DNA of 64,000 nucleotides from NCBI RefSeq assembly GCF_029784135.1, contig NC_073745.1, forward strand, positions 98,477,105-98,541,104. The letters are read 5' to 3'. The notes below the pieces were generated by a model. That model was given only the letters and a program-made list of their open reading frames with translations, had not been told where the DNA came from and searched no databases. Positions 46,560 to 57,511 of the stretch are shown here, in pieces; the first letter of the stretch is position 1, and each line of letters begins with the position of its first letter. Origin of the DNA: Toxorhynchites rutilus septentrionalis. Lineage: Eukaryota; Arthropoda; Insecta; Diptera; Culicidae. Position numbers and translations under genes: made by a program.

Positions 46560-48187
46560 GAATAAAAATCGCCCCTTTCAACACATTAGCAAAACATAAA
46601 TTGTCGGTTTATCGCAGCAAAGGCAGCATTTATTATGCTTCTTTTTCTTTTTCTTCTTCTTTTGGATAGAATAATGCACGATGGTTCGCTGCGGCTGTAT
46701 ATTAAAACGGGGCCTCGTTGCTACTTTAGTTTCCCGTTTTAGCGAGGTACACATATTGGACCAATCAGAACGTTTATTTCTACAAAATTACAATTTTGCA
46801 ATTTGATAGATTAATTATTAATTTTTAATGACAGAGTTTGAAAATGACATTTTTGTACTTGACTAATTCTTTGAAATCCTTTAAAAAATCACACATTTTG
46901 ACATTTAAATATAAAAAATTAAAAAGAATAAAATGATGAAATACCGAAAACCATTAAAAACCTTCTTATGCATCGTGCAATGCTCTTTAAATTCTGAGAA
47001 TAAAAAACACATTTGAAAAAGAACGTTGAAATATATTTGAATACAAATTGAAGCAGTACTGGATTTCAAAATCGATTTTATTTTCAAAATTTAAAAAAAT
47101 CGATGAAATTTTTTTATGAGACACCAGCAATATGCGCTTTCAGTATATTTTTTTTTCTCAATGAAAGATGACATGAAAAAAGCGAAAAAGTACGTTTTTC
47201 ACCGAAGATCTTATGGTGAACCATACGAACGGGGCAAAGGTGCGCATTGACCTTTTTGAAACCAACGAGCATAAAAATTCGGCAACAGTGTATGCGTTGA
47301 AACATTATTACACCAGCATATAAAAAACATAAAAAACATATAAAAATGATACATTTCATGAAAGTGGCAAAAAGTTATAAGCTATGAAGAGTTTTGCGTT
47401 ATTTTGATCTATTTTTTTTCAATTGTGGGAATGACGATTCAGTTACCTAAAATAACTGGAAAGTTCGAAACTACATTGTCAAGAAAACCTTTATTCTATA
47501 TAGTAGATAATAGTGCATATTCGTTTTTGTGAAAAAGTTCAAGAGCTTTTTTTAAAACTTCGATTAAAAAATGGCTTGTGGGGCAGAAGTTCGCACCGTC
47601 GTTTCGCTCTCAAAAAAAATTATAAAATGTTTTCAACCGGATTATTTGCATTCGTTTGTTTTGGAATTGATGATCAAACATACACGATACGTACTCGGCG
47701 TAGTACGGGCATTGAAACTCAGAAAACAATGACCAGCTCGTGCATTATTCTCGTGAGGTTGAGACAACCATCTTCTGCTCCTTCTTCAAAACAACCCAAA
47801 TCATCGACTTTTTCGAAGATCACCAAAAGTTACTACTGAACAAGTAATTGTCAAATTTATAAAATTATCTTAATTGAATAACATAACATTCGATTATCAC
47901 GGAAATCGAAGATGGTCGGGTATGATTTCGGATATTCAAAGGTAATTCTGGGTTAAAATAACCTTCAATAAATATATTTTAAAAATTCAATGACATACGG
48001 CACTACAAATACCATACAATGTAGCTGTAGTTGACTGAAGTGAATACATTAACGAAGATCAGTGGAGGTCAGATCCTTGCAAAGTCACTCTCATTGACAA
48101 ATCATCACTCGATAATGAACCCACTGCATCTCATGTTGCATCTTATTCCCTGTTCCTACTATCTTTCCACACTCAATTACCAGAATA
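46560..48187. other. Unassigned AT-rich sequence
   Basis: Contains a TTCTTTTTCTTTTTCTTCTTC patch at 46640 and GGACCAATCAGAACG at ~46760, which recurs as GGACCAATAAGAACG at ~49358. These are traces of an interspersed repeat. No gene. Confidence 0.4.
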
Positions 48188-48403
48188 CAGGTCGGACTCG
48201 ATTATATATAATCGCAATTTCACTTTCAACGTTAATTTTCGAATCCAATACATAATCGAGTCACAAAAAAGCTATTTTTCTATTAATGTTTGACATTCAT
48301 ACATTAATGAAAAAATTGTTTTCTTGAGATTCGATTATGTATAGGATTTGAAAAAAAATGTTGAAAAAAAAATGGTCGACTATATATAATCGAGTTCGAC
48401 CTG
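48188..48403. mobile_element. 216-bp pogo-like MITE
   Basis: The left end CAGGTCGGACTCGATTATAT and the right end (reverse complement CAGGTCGAACTCGATTATAT) match over about 27 bases with one mismatch. TA lies on both sides (48186-48187 and 48404-48405). The centre is AT-rich. The terminal CAGGTCGGACTCGATTAT matches the large pogo-like element at 11931-15210, so both were probably moved by related transposases. Confidence 0.94.
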
Positions 48404-48423
48404 TATATCTTAGCTTCATACGC

Positions 48424-48615
48424 CATACGCTTCACGTTCGATTGTTCCATTCTTCACACCGAAGCGAAGTTTCAAATCGTCACTTTCAGAGCGAATTGAA
48501 ACGTTCGTTTTTGCGAGCCGTTTAAATTAAGATGAAAGTTTTGTTGTTGTGGTCGAAACGTACTCACTGGAACTATTGACAACGACGAGGTTAAATGTTG
48601 TGTAGTAGGTAATCA
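48424..48615 (-). repeat. Dispersed repeat, inverted partner of 38785-38995
   Basis: Reverse complement matches 38785-38995 in ordered blocks (see that entry). Beyond it, TTATGTAGTGGTAAGCGTGA at ~48630 looks like a tRNA A-box-type SINE head without a B box. Confidence 0.7.
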
Positions 48616-49539
48616 GTTTCCGGTGTCGGTTATGTAGTGGTAAGCGTGACTGCTATACATTTTTTAGTACCACTTCTTTCAAAGGACGTTACAGGATAAT
48701 ACATTTTAGTTTCATTGGAGTAGCTGTGAGCATCCGTTCCTAATGTGAAATAAAACACTTTGACGATGACAATGAATATTTATTTTAATCATCAATGGAA
48801 ACTTTTGATTTTCTAATTGGAAAGAGGCAGAAATGAGCGAAACATAAAAATCGTTGTTTTGATATGCAAAGAGAATATAAATATTTCATTTCACCCCGAT
48901 AAACGGAAATTAATCAAAGATAAACTATCTGACTAAAATGAAAGTAACAAGTAAAAAGTTTCGGAAATGAAATTTCCTGCAAATGTTCAACTTGTTCATT
49001 CATTTATTCTTTCACTCAGACTCACTCACTTTCAAACCGAAACCGCAAATGAAATTCATTTTATACTCGCGGAGTTAATATTTCTCGCCTGCTTCGCTTC
49101 TTCGCGTCAGTGTTAGCTATGCACTTAACTGGCTTTATGCATATTCTGAGAACGCATTCTGGAGCAAACAATTTTGCAAGTCCGTTTCTCCAGTGTTTAA
49201 CGCACGCATATAAACACATTTCATTTTTTTCAGTTGGATACAATTATGCACACTGATCAGCTACGAAGATTTTCCCAATGGTATAGATATATTAAAAATG
49301 TTTTTCACTGCCATGTTAGTTGCTAGTTTTGGTCGGCGAAATTTGAGCAGTGCAGATTGGACCAATAAGAACGTGGAGTTAATGCTCAAATAATGCTTGG
49401 AGAGCATGATGAATCGACGGCTGACCCAACATTTTTCCGAACAAAAATCTACTGGCTATCTGACAACACGCGTTTCGACCAAGTAATAAGACCATTGCAC
49501 AGCTGCCCACCGCAAGAGCGAAAAAACTCACACAAACTA
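48616..49539. other. Unassigned AT-rich sequence
   Basis: No ORF or element boundaries that I can support. Confidence 0.4.
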
Positions 49540-49650
49540 CACACGACCGAGCCGAGGGAACCCCAAGTTCTTCAAATTAGTATTTGGTTGAAATTTCAAT
49601 GCCAAATGCCGCACACCACACCATGTATCTTGAGTGGCATGTTTAAAGAT
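49540..49650 (-). repeat. Very diverged Feilai-like SINE fragment
   Basis: TTAGTATTTGGTTGAAATTTCAATGCCAAAT and TTGAGTGGCATG parallel the SINE body (TTAGTTGAGATTTCTATGCCAAAT, CTGAGTGGCAAG). Low identity; promoter absent. Confidence 0.5.
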
Positions 49651-50133
49651 ATTCGTGTGCCAGGTTCCCTGGCTAGATTGAAAATGAAACTCTAGCTCGA
49701 GTTTATATAGGAGTCAAAAAGATTGTAACTAAAACCTTCAAAGAACGTTTGATAATATATCGTCGCTCACCCCCATGAAGGAACCAAGAAAAAAATCTAA
49801 TTTGAAGAAAGATTTGAAACAAACCTCTTTTTGGCGGTTACGTATAAGAACAAGCATTGGAACAAAATAAGTTGACATATTTGTAAAAAGTCAGGAAAAA
49901 CAGAAAAAAAAGTTTACGGTTAATAAAAAAACATACAAAAACTAGAGTTCGTACAATGTTGCAATATAGTTTAATTGAAGACTGTATAAATGCATTGAAA
50001 CAAACAAAAAACGAACATGTATCTGCCGCCCTTCTCGATGGTTACTGCTAGAGGTTATTATCTCCGCAGAATCTTCCCTACCCTTCCCTCTAATACACGG
50101 CATACGAACGGAAACCAAAAAATCGTGTCTTAC
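49651..50133. other. 5' end of the giant shot intron
   Basis: On the minus strand the intron opens with GTAAGACACG at 50133. The sequence to 49651 is AT-rich with no gene or clear element. Confidence 0.5.
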
Positions 50134-50195
50134 CTTTTTCAGATGTTTGTTGACCCACTTTGTGAAAGTTTTCTTCTGTATGGCATCTCGTTCGT
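50134..50195 (-). CDS. shot: short stop (spectraplakin) exon: start of CH1 actin-binding domain
   Basis: A 62-nt exon. The first two bases complete a codon begun in the previous exon (G|AC for Asp is expected). It then reads ERDAIQKKTFTKWVNKHLKK, ending phase 0 at AAAAAG|GTAAGA. QKKTFTKWVN matches the first actinin-type actin-binding signature. The sequence is the invariant start of CH1 in spectraplakins and plectin. The acceptor is CACCATAG. It is preceded by a long AG-free zone of about 100 bases containing a branch-like TGCTGAT and a strong pyrimidine tract (TTTCGTTTCTTTCCCTCTCC). It continues in frame into 4235-4324 or the microexon at 5047. The upstream isoform-specific exons were not found in the window and probably lie beyond 64 kb. 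Confidence 0.92.
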
Positions 50196-51716
50196 CTATG
50201 GTGTGTGTGTATTCCAAGTGGTGGCGGTGCGCAGCATCAGCATACCAATGCACACGGGAGAGAGTTGGGGAGAGGGAAAGAAACGAAAAAAAAGAAAACG
50301 ATATTAGCTATTTGATAATTGTGAGAAATATTTGCGCGCATTCCACATAAAACTGCAGCAGCATATTTATGTATGCATCTTGTGTGTGTGTTTAACTTTT
50401 TTTCAAAGGCAACGAACGCAAGATCGCGAGCCCCGAGCGACAGTCGACATGATTTGAATTAGATTAAACAGGCGACGCGATGACTCAAAAGAAAGTCGTC
50501 CCGGAATGGAAATCCGGATCGCACGCAAAGACCACCCTGATGATTTGCAAATCTACGATATATCGCCCGGCTGTTCAGTTTTATGTGGAACTCGCTGTGC
50601 GATTTGTTAATCAATCAATTGGAATCGTCATGCCAAGCGAACTCTGTTTATGTTTATTTTCGCTTTCATCGTTAATCCGAACCACAGACAAATGGAGGCA
50701 TTGGTTAGGCTGTGGTCATCTTAGTCCCAAGTGATTGACCGCGCATATGTTTTTTTCAACCTGATTCCACACAATGATTAGTCTGCTTTTTTTTGTTTTC
50801 CCACAAAGAATTTTGTTTTGCAATTTTATCCAGCCCAGTTCACAACGCGAGACACTTAACCAAGAGTGACAAGAGCCTAATAAGTTGACATTCCGCGATG
50901 ACCAGTTTGGCACGATTCGCCTCGGCACTACGTAACCATTATCGCGTAAAGGTAGAGGTGACTAATGTAGCGTATCTTCGACTAACCCGAGCCAGTCTAT
51001 AATTACCGACAAACACAGAACAAGTTCGGAAACATGAATGAGTGAATGATGGGAGAGATTGGCGAAGAGACGGGCCGTGGTACATGGTGCGCCATCTGGG
51101 CGTTGAGGTGAAAATTAAGCTGACTGAGCATCATTGGACGGTCGGTCCTTGGTTGGTTGGAGCAAGATTGATGTCGTTCATTCATTCGGTGTTGTGCTGC
51201 TCCGCTTTGGGCGAGAACTTTACTCCAAGATAGAGGAGGTAGAGCACTTTGCGCAAACCGGTTCCATAACCTGATCTTCACTTGAACAACACTTGCGCCA
51301 CTGTAGCAGACTCTCGGTGCTCCGGTTTGCTGTTATTGTCGCGCGTTTTACCTTTGCCACCGACCGACCAGGATTTGACGCCGTGTCTGCACCCGATAGT
51401 GGCGCTTAGTGCTGCTGCTTCTGCGGTTTGTGGGTTTTTGAAATAAATGCGTGTGAACCGGTTGAGGTTATGCAAATTGCATCCCGCTTGGGGCATTCGA
51501 AAAACCTTTGATCGAGACTGTTGATTGTAGCCCTCCCTTCGGAAGACCCTAGGAAAGTGGGTTATAGAGTTCGGTTGCAGTTCACAAAGGTGAAACGCAC
51601 CCAGAGATGAGGTCAATAATAATGAGTCGTTATTGGAACTGAATACATGATTCTCTTAAAGCATTGGAGGATTTCTATGATGTAATGTTTTTCAAGCCTT
51701 TAAAAATATCATGAGA
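50196..51716. other. Unique sequence upstream of the shot CH1 exon
   Basis: Moderate-GC, non-repetitive intronic sequence. Several medium frames on both strands (for example 51278-51616 minus) have no domain similarity. Could hold a shot alternative promoter; not demonstrable. Confidence 0.35.
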
Positions 51717-51761
51717 AAAACGCACACAATTCAGTCGTGAGAGCTGAATTGTGTGCGTTTT
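51717..51761. repeat. Perfect 18-bp hairpin with 9-nt loop
   Basis: AAAACGCACACAATTCAG (51717-51734), the loop TCGTGAGAG, then CTGAATTGTGTGCGTTTT (51744-51761). GAG/CTC pairs extend the stem beyond a one-base bulge. It lies 26 bp left of the TA-flanked element at 51788. Confidence 0.95.
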
Positions 51762-51787
51762 CTCTAAACCTGAGAGCTGTTGAACTA

Positions 51788-52640
51788 CAGGGTGGGCCAT
51801 TTAAAGTGGAAGGTTTGTTTTTGCAATAGCAAAGTAAAGAAGTGGAATTTAAAAAAAAAATTTTGAAATTCATTTATTTTGGTCCAAGGAGATTTGTTCT
51901 AATATGCCCTTTTTTCGGCATTTTCCATCACTTTGCCCAATGTTTCGGCCGATATGGCAGCAATTTCTTGTCGGATATTGTCTTTCAGCGCAGCCAGGGT
52001 CCTTGGTTTACCAGTGTATACCTTGGATTTTAAATATCCCCATAAAAAAAGTCAGGAGGCGTCAAATCAGGTGATCTCGGTGGCCAGTCATAATCGCCGT
52101 TTTTCGATATTAATCTTCCGGGGAACATTTCGCGCAATAATTTGGGTTAAGTTGTTGAGCCATTTGAATTTTATACGGAAACATTTTCAAATCAACACGA
52201 ATTATGCGTCGGAGAGTGGTTCGAGCGATGCCTAACTCTTGCGAACGATGGCGACCTGATGTCGATGGAGTCTCTGCAACACTGGCTCGAACGGCATCAA
52301 TATTCTCGTCGAAACGTCTTGGTCGTTGTCTGGACAGATGACTGGCATTACCAACACTACCAGACGATATAAATTTGGCATATAATCGACGTATAGTGTT
52401 GTCTCTAGGCGATGTTTTAACTTTATTTTTATTTTTCCACGCACGTTTAGTTAACACAATTGAGAAGTTATTTTGAATGTACAGCTGAACAATTTCAGCG
52501 CGTTGTTTAGGTGTGTATTGTTCCATGGTTAAAATTGTACTGAAATGACGCTTCCAACGCGGTATGCCATTTGTTAATCTGACATCTCTGTCAAAAGTTA
52601 TGGGGTTGCCAGATGCTTCCACTTTAAATGGCCCACCCTG
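51788..52640. mobile_element. Tc1/mariner-superfamily deletion derivative (CAGGGTGGGCCATTTAAAGT ends)
   Basis: Exact TIRs CAGGGTGGGCCATTTAAAGTGGAAG-type at both ends (25 bp; the right end reads CTTCCACTTTAAATGGCCCA...). TA duplication at 51786-51787 and 52641-52642. 853 bp in all. The minus strand encodes an N-terminal DNA-binding region and, further on in broken frames, a C-terminal region, but no central catalytic part. It is non-autonomous. Confidence 0.95.
52110..52526 (-). pseudogene. N-terminal transposase fragment of the 853-bp element
   Basis: From the ATG at 52526 the frame reads MEQYTPKQRAEIVQLYIQNN and continues through LYAKFISSGSVGNASHLSRQ and RTTLRRIIRVDLKMFPYKIQ. It stops at 52110 after 138 residues. 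This is a paired helix-turn-helix transposase N-terminus. Translating on through stops gives DHLI-RLLTFF, GIFKIQGIHW- and NCCHIGRNIGQ-like pieces. They match the PDLTAPDFFLWGYLKSKVY and ISAETLGKVMENAEKR C-terminal region of the same family. The catalytic Asp blocks in between are deleted. A longer frame opening at 52622 starts inside the TIR and is unlikely to be used. Confidence 0.8.
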
Positions 52641-52934
52641 TAGTACCTATCACAGGAAGGAGATGACGTTGTAAAGAGTTTAAAAAAGTGAGTATTTCCT
52701 CAAATGTGTTTTTCACAAAAAAAACCCCGACATTGTTTAACTTATTTTGTGAATAGCAGCCAACTTGGATTACAAAAAATCTGAAAAAAAAATAATGGTG
52801 TTGTTTTTTGAAAAATACATGAAACTACAACAAAAAACAGCATTCAACGAAACTTATCATTTATTTGAATTTCCATGAAAAAGAAATCTATCTGAGCCAG
52901 GAACCAGGTACTCATCATACAGTCCACGTAGAGA

Positions 52935-53930
52935 AACTGGGGTAAGACGGATAGGTTAAGAAGATCTTCAATTGAATCATTGTAAACATATGTTTTCCGA
53001 AACTTAACTTAACTTAATTTAACGAAACTATCCCCAAACTAGCGTTGGCTGAAAACATTTCATCTTTGGCAGAAATTATGCCATTTCGCTTGCTGGAGGG
53101 TCAAATGCGCAAATAATGAGCTGTTTTAAAAGCTCAAAAATGGTTTGTATGTATGCGAGCAGACATCTCTTTCTGTTTTCTTTTCTCATTTAATTTGGGA
53201 TTGTGCAAAAAAAAGTTCATACGACGTCAATGGGGATCGAACCCAGGCCGGCTGGAATGCAAAGCTATTTCATACGACCACGCTATCCATATAGCTGCCA
53301 GCGCTGTTGTATAGAAGCGTGATAATATTACACTTTATCGTAAAAATAGGAGGGAAAGTGTTTTCTACGACGATAAAGAAGAACATGAACGCGAATATAA
53401 CTTTCTCTGTCTGGGCCGTGTATTTGGCGAGCTATACGAAAAGCTTTCATATGCTTTCATTTAAATGTGTCTCCTGTTTCGCAAATGATATACATGTATT
53501 GGTGAGTAGAACATTTTCTGTTATTTTCAGCTCATTTAATGTAATAAATCGGGATGCCATAACATGTGCTAAAAATTAACTTTGGGTGTAAGATGCTTTT
53601 GCACCTTAATGTATTGTAATATATGTTCTCACTAATCGTTCGATATTCCACAAAAAAGGGGGTTTAAAAGTTTTTATTCGAATAAGAACAGACCGACAAG
53701 TTTACCAACTGAAATGTGGAAAACTGTTGGAAAGAATGAAAGCGCGAGTCGGATGCTATCTCCATCATTAAATTTTGACTGTCTGTATTGCCTCCTCTAG
53801 AAGCAGTCCGTCTTACCAGATCAGTACGATCATTTGAGTCATTCACAATTTTTCACTTACGAATGAATTCACCTATTTCATGCATCCCTGAACATCGCAT
53901 CGATATTAACTTACCACCCAAAATATAACC
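52935..53930. repeat. Interspersed repeat related to 17155-17640, carrying a nested TIR element
   Basis: GGGGTAAGACGGATAGGTTA at 52939 and the inverted GTCCGTCTTACC at 53808 give a short inverted pair. Blocks at 53684-53900 match 17370-17610 (AACAGACCGACAAG, CAACTGAAATGTG, ATTCACAATTTTTC). The 558-bp TIR element at 53031-53588 sits inside it. Confidence 0.6.
53031..53588. mobile_element. TIR element with tRNA-like promoter, copy 2 (unoccupied by DD37E)
   Basis: 558 bp. It begins TCCCCAAACTAGCGTTGGC and ends AACTTTGGGTG, with TA on both sides (53029-53030 and 53589-53590). Over its length it matches copy 1 (44664-46557) closely apart from the DD37E insertion and a ~28-base segment (CCCTCTAATTGGCTTTAGCA region) missing here. 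Minus strand: TATGGATAGCGTGGTCGTAT and CCTGGGTTCGATCCCC form the A-box-like and B-box promoter, followed by a T-run. Confidence 0.88.
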
Positions 53931-54865
53931 ACCAGCGAATAAAATTTCGAAATTAAAGCACTCAAAGTGCTTTGCTGTTTAAGAGAATATTCTAGTGTAG
54001 AAACTCAAATTTTGGAACGTTTTTTGAGCATCATTTTATCATTTGTTTATTGATCTTTTAAGAATGCAAAAATAATCAAGCGAAAAAAATGATTAAAAAT
54101 CGAAAAAGTCACAAGCTGGTTAAGAAAGGAGGGATGAAAAAAGAAGGGCTCTGGTATACCATATCAGCCCTTCTAGTTACCCGGAACAATTAAAACTGAA
54201 TTAAGTTAAAGAAAAAAATATTTTCTGGAGTTCTTTCATTCATTGTATTTTTTCATTTAATAAATACGACTTTGGTATGAACCTCTAATAAGCCAAAAAC
54301 AACAACAGAATGGCAGCCGCTTGAGAGATCTATTCATATCAAATTTGAAATAAATCGGTTCATCGCCAGCATACAACAAATGTTAAAAACATGCGTTTGA
54401 AGTATTAAATCCAGGTATTACTAGATTAGATACAGCGTCACTAAAATAACTATAATTCGGGTTATTCTGACATATTTGACATATACACCCCCTCAAACCA
54501 CTCGAAATTCATAATATGTATATATTAATATCGATATACAAAATTCAACAGTTAACTACTCCAACCATCCACATGTCCAACATACCCCAACCGTCAGTCT
54601 TACCAACAGTTTTCATAGATGACACTGCACTAGGACGTATGAGACGAGGGAGATAAGTATTCAACTTCAGAAAAAAAACAGCTTGAAGTTTCATTACTGA
54701 AAGTTTTTCGAGTGATACAAAAAAAAACAATCGTTTGATATAAAAATCCAAAATATTCGTTTATATTACACATGAATTCAGCAGAAGTTGTGTTCTAAAA
54801 AAAGGTTTTTCTTATTTTTCAGTCGCTATAGATATGAAGTTTCCATGAATATTCGAAAAGCCCAT
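53931..54865. other. Unassigned AT-rich sequence
   Basis: No gene, TIR or tandem repeat that I can support. Confidence 0.4.
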
Positions 54866-55310
54866 AAATCGGGAGAAAATTAAAAGCTCATATGAGATGT
54901 TTTCTAGAAGCATGGAGTCTCCAGCGAAGTTGACCTTAGGATGTCTGGCCATCATGAGGAGAGAATGGTTTCGTTCACAATATCACCGTGGGGGCGCGCA
55001 GTGGTAAGAAAAAACTCGACGGTGAAAAACTAATAACTCCTCAGGAACGGTTTCTAGAAACATGTTGTCATTAGCAAAGTTGATCCTATGATCTCTGGCT
55101 ATAACGGAATAATAATGGTTTAGTTCATAATATTACCGCTAGGGCGCACAGTGGTCAGAAAAAATCAAATCGGAAAAAAAATAAAAAATCATAACTTCTC
55201 AGGAAAGTTTTCTAGAGACAGTGTGTCTTATCCAAAGTTGATATTATGATCCCTGATCATATCGGGATGACAATAACAAACTCGTTTGCTTAAAAATACT
55301 TACACAGAAA
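54866..55310. repeat. Three ~150-bp diverged tandem repeats
   Basis: Units contain, in order, ATAACTCCTCAGGAACGGTT / TTTCTAGAAACATG, AGCAAAGTTGATCCTATGAT, a CTGGCTAT-A-CGG segment, TTCATAATATTACCG and GGGCGCACAGTGGTCAGAAA. They start near 54866, 55020 and 55175. Divergence is 15-25% between copies, so it is an old expansion. Non-coding. Confidence 0.9.
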
Positions 55311-55660
55311 TCCCAGAAAGCTTAATAAGATTTTCAGTTTAGACTTGCTCCAGCCAACGAGCAGCCAACAGACTTTTTTGAGGTTAAAAGTTTATCATAA
55401 AAAAATCAAACTGCCTTCTATAGACGAGAACTGGTTTAGATTTTTTTTTATTTGCTTGTAAGTCGACGCAAATAATATTTCAAAATACGCTCATGGGTCA
55501 AATGGTTGAGAACAATACATAAACTAACGATTTCGGGGTTTTGTTCATGCTTCTTGTGCATTTGTGGACTCACGGCATGCAGTCGACTAATAATTCTCCT
55601 ATCCGCGAATAATACACTCTGTGAGAAAAAAAATCCAATGCCCGAAATTATAAGCAAGTT
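55311..55660. other. Unassigned sequence
   Basis: No supportable gene or element. Confidence 0.4.
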
Positions 55661-55900
55661 CTCTTTTTATCTATCTCGCTTTCTCTCGTTTTTTTTATCT
55701 TTCTCTCTTTCTGTATCTCTTTGTCTATTTTTTTTTTGTTTCTCTTTCTCGCTTACTTTCTCTCTCTCTCCCTTGTTGTCTATTTCTTACTATCTCTCCT
55801 TATTTCATTAACTCTTCTTCTCTCTCTGTCTTACTCTCTACCTACCTTCTACCTTGTATTGTCTCTCTCTCTCTCTTTTTTACTCTCTATTATCGCTGTA
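55660..55900. repeat. CT-rich low-complexity tract
   Basis: TTTCTCTCTTTCTGTATCTCTTTG and repeated CTCTCTCTCTC runs. Apparent Ser/Leu-rich frames are artefacts. Confidence 0.92.
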
Positions 55901-56089
55901 GAATATGACTGCCTATTAAGAAATATTTTTTCATGATATTTGCGAAATACAGTCTAGCATTGTCATCTTAAAATATTAATTTGCTACACCTATCCATCAA
56001 ATTTTGCCCTTTATTCATCTCCATCTACCGTCGGACGACAATTACTTTACGTCGGTTGACGTTGGCCAACTCATAATACAGACCACCTT

Positions 56090-57242
56090 AAGTACTTGTC
56101 ATAACAAGCCCCCCCTCCTTATTTGCAAAAACCTCAGACAGCCAGTTTTCGCAAGCCTCTTTTGAGGCCAACTTAGTATCACCAAGAGCGTTTTGCATGG
56201 ACCGGAAGAGATTATAATCACTTGGAGCCGGTTCCGGACTATACGGTGGGAGCAATAAGACATCCCTTCCGGGCTTCCGTAGCTTCAGGCAGGTCATCAA
56301 AGATGTGTGAGGCCGAGCGTTGTCCAGGTGGAAAACAACACCATTCCTATTAATTATTTCTGGCCGCTTCTGGTCAATCGCCTGCTTCAAATGGTCAAGC
56401 TGCTCACAGTAGAGAACCGAGTTGAGGGTCTGGCCACAGTTGAGCAGCTCTTAGTGGATGATTCCCTTCCAATCCCACCAAACACACAGCAAAACCCTTC
56501 TGGCTGTCAATCTGGGCTTGGCGATGGTTTGGACCGGCTCACCGCGCTTCGACAACGACTTTTTTCGCTTTAGATTGTCGTACGAGATCCACTTATCATC
56601 ACCAATCACCATCTTCTTCAAAAATGGGTCGAGTTCGTTCCGTTTCAGCAGTGCATCGCAGGCGATGATTCGTTATAAAAGATTTTTTTGCGTCAACTCG
56701 TGTGGCACCCATACATCCAGTTTTTTTGGAATCCAATCTTCTGCAAATGGTTCCAAACGGTTTTATAGGCTATACCCAGTTCCTGGCCAATCGAGCGAGT
56801 GCTCACATGCCTGTCTACTTGGATGATTTCAACGATTTTATCGGTTTCCACGACGATTGGCCTACCAGTACGGGGTGTATATTCGACAGCTACTACACCA
56901 GAATGAAATCGATCAAACCAACGCTGTGCTGTGCGAACCGTTACAATATCGGGTCCACAAACTACACGAATTTTTTCGGCCGCCTTCGTTGCAGTTTTAA
57001 AGTTTACGCAGGTAGTAAAAACGTAAAATATGGCGAATTTCTTGCTTGGCGGACTCCATCTTTGACGCGCTATAACTTGAGACTAAAAGGACAAGCACAA
57101 CACTGTCAAAACTACACTTGAAGCACAGATTGTCGTCTTTAAATAGCCGTATAGTATGACCCGTACGATAAGTACAACACAAGATATGTTTAAGTGTTGC
57201 CATATATTGACAATATACGACATTTCTTTTTCCCCAACCCAA
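56090..57242 (-). pseudogene. Irritans-like DD34D mariner, nearly full-length transposase pseudogene
   Basis: Minus strand in consecutive frames. MESAKQEIRHILRFYYLRK comes first, then after a frameshift KTATKAAEKIRVVCGPDIVT and QRWFDRFHSGVVAVEYTPRT. After another frameshift follow a GDDKWISYDNLKRKKS block and WWDWKGIIH-stop-ELL. It ends with LKQAIDQKRPEIINRNGVVF and HLDNARPHTS...YSPEPAPSDYNLF. All three catalytic Asp residues survive (GDD, LDNA, APSD), with exactly 34 residues between the last two. Two frameshifts and at least two stops inactivate it. The 5' terminus is intact at 57242 (TTGGGTTGGGGAAAAAGAAA in minus orientation, next to TA). The other end is lost after ENWLSEVFANKEGG. Confidence 0.92.
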
Positions 57243-57244
57243 TA

Positions 57245-57511
57245 TATTCATTTTTCATCTCACTTGATATAAGAAAAACCTTCTTTACTGATTTTTAGGG
57301 AACATTTCTCGAAGTTCTTCGACCTTCGATGTTTGCGAGTTCTGATTCATGTAAAACCGTGAGTACCGTGAACCGTACGCTTTTGAACCGTTAAACTGCT
57401 TTTTTGTGACAATTGATGGATCGCCATTTAACTCTTTGTGGTCGTATCAGGTTTGGACAACACCCATGTTCACTGGTCTGAATTAATTTGCCATGCGTAG
57501 CCCCACAACAA
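57245..57511. other. Unassigned sequence
   Basis: Short, no supportable feature. Confidence 0.4.

Noticed and set aside
50134..50253. An alternative shot start at 50253 giving an N-terminus HWYADAAHRHHLEY before ERDAIQ
   Set aside because: The first codon is GTG, not ATG, and the upstream sequence is a pyrimidine tract and branch-like site. The acceptor CATAG at 50196 explains the exon better.
56307..57121. Three overlapping plus-strand frames of 88-139 codons
   Set aside because: Antisense to the irritans-like mariner pseudogene.
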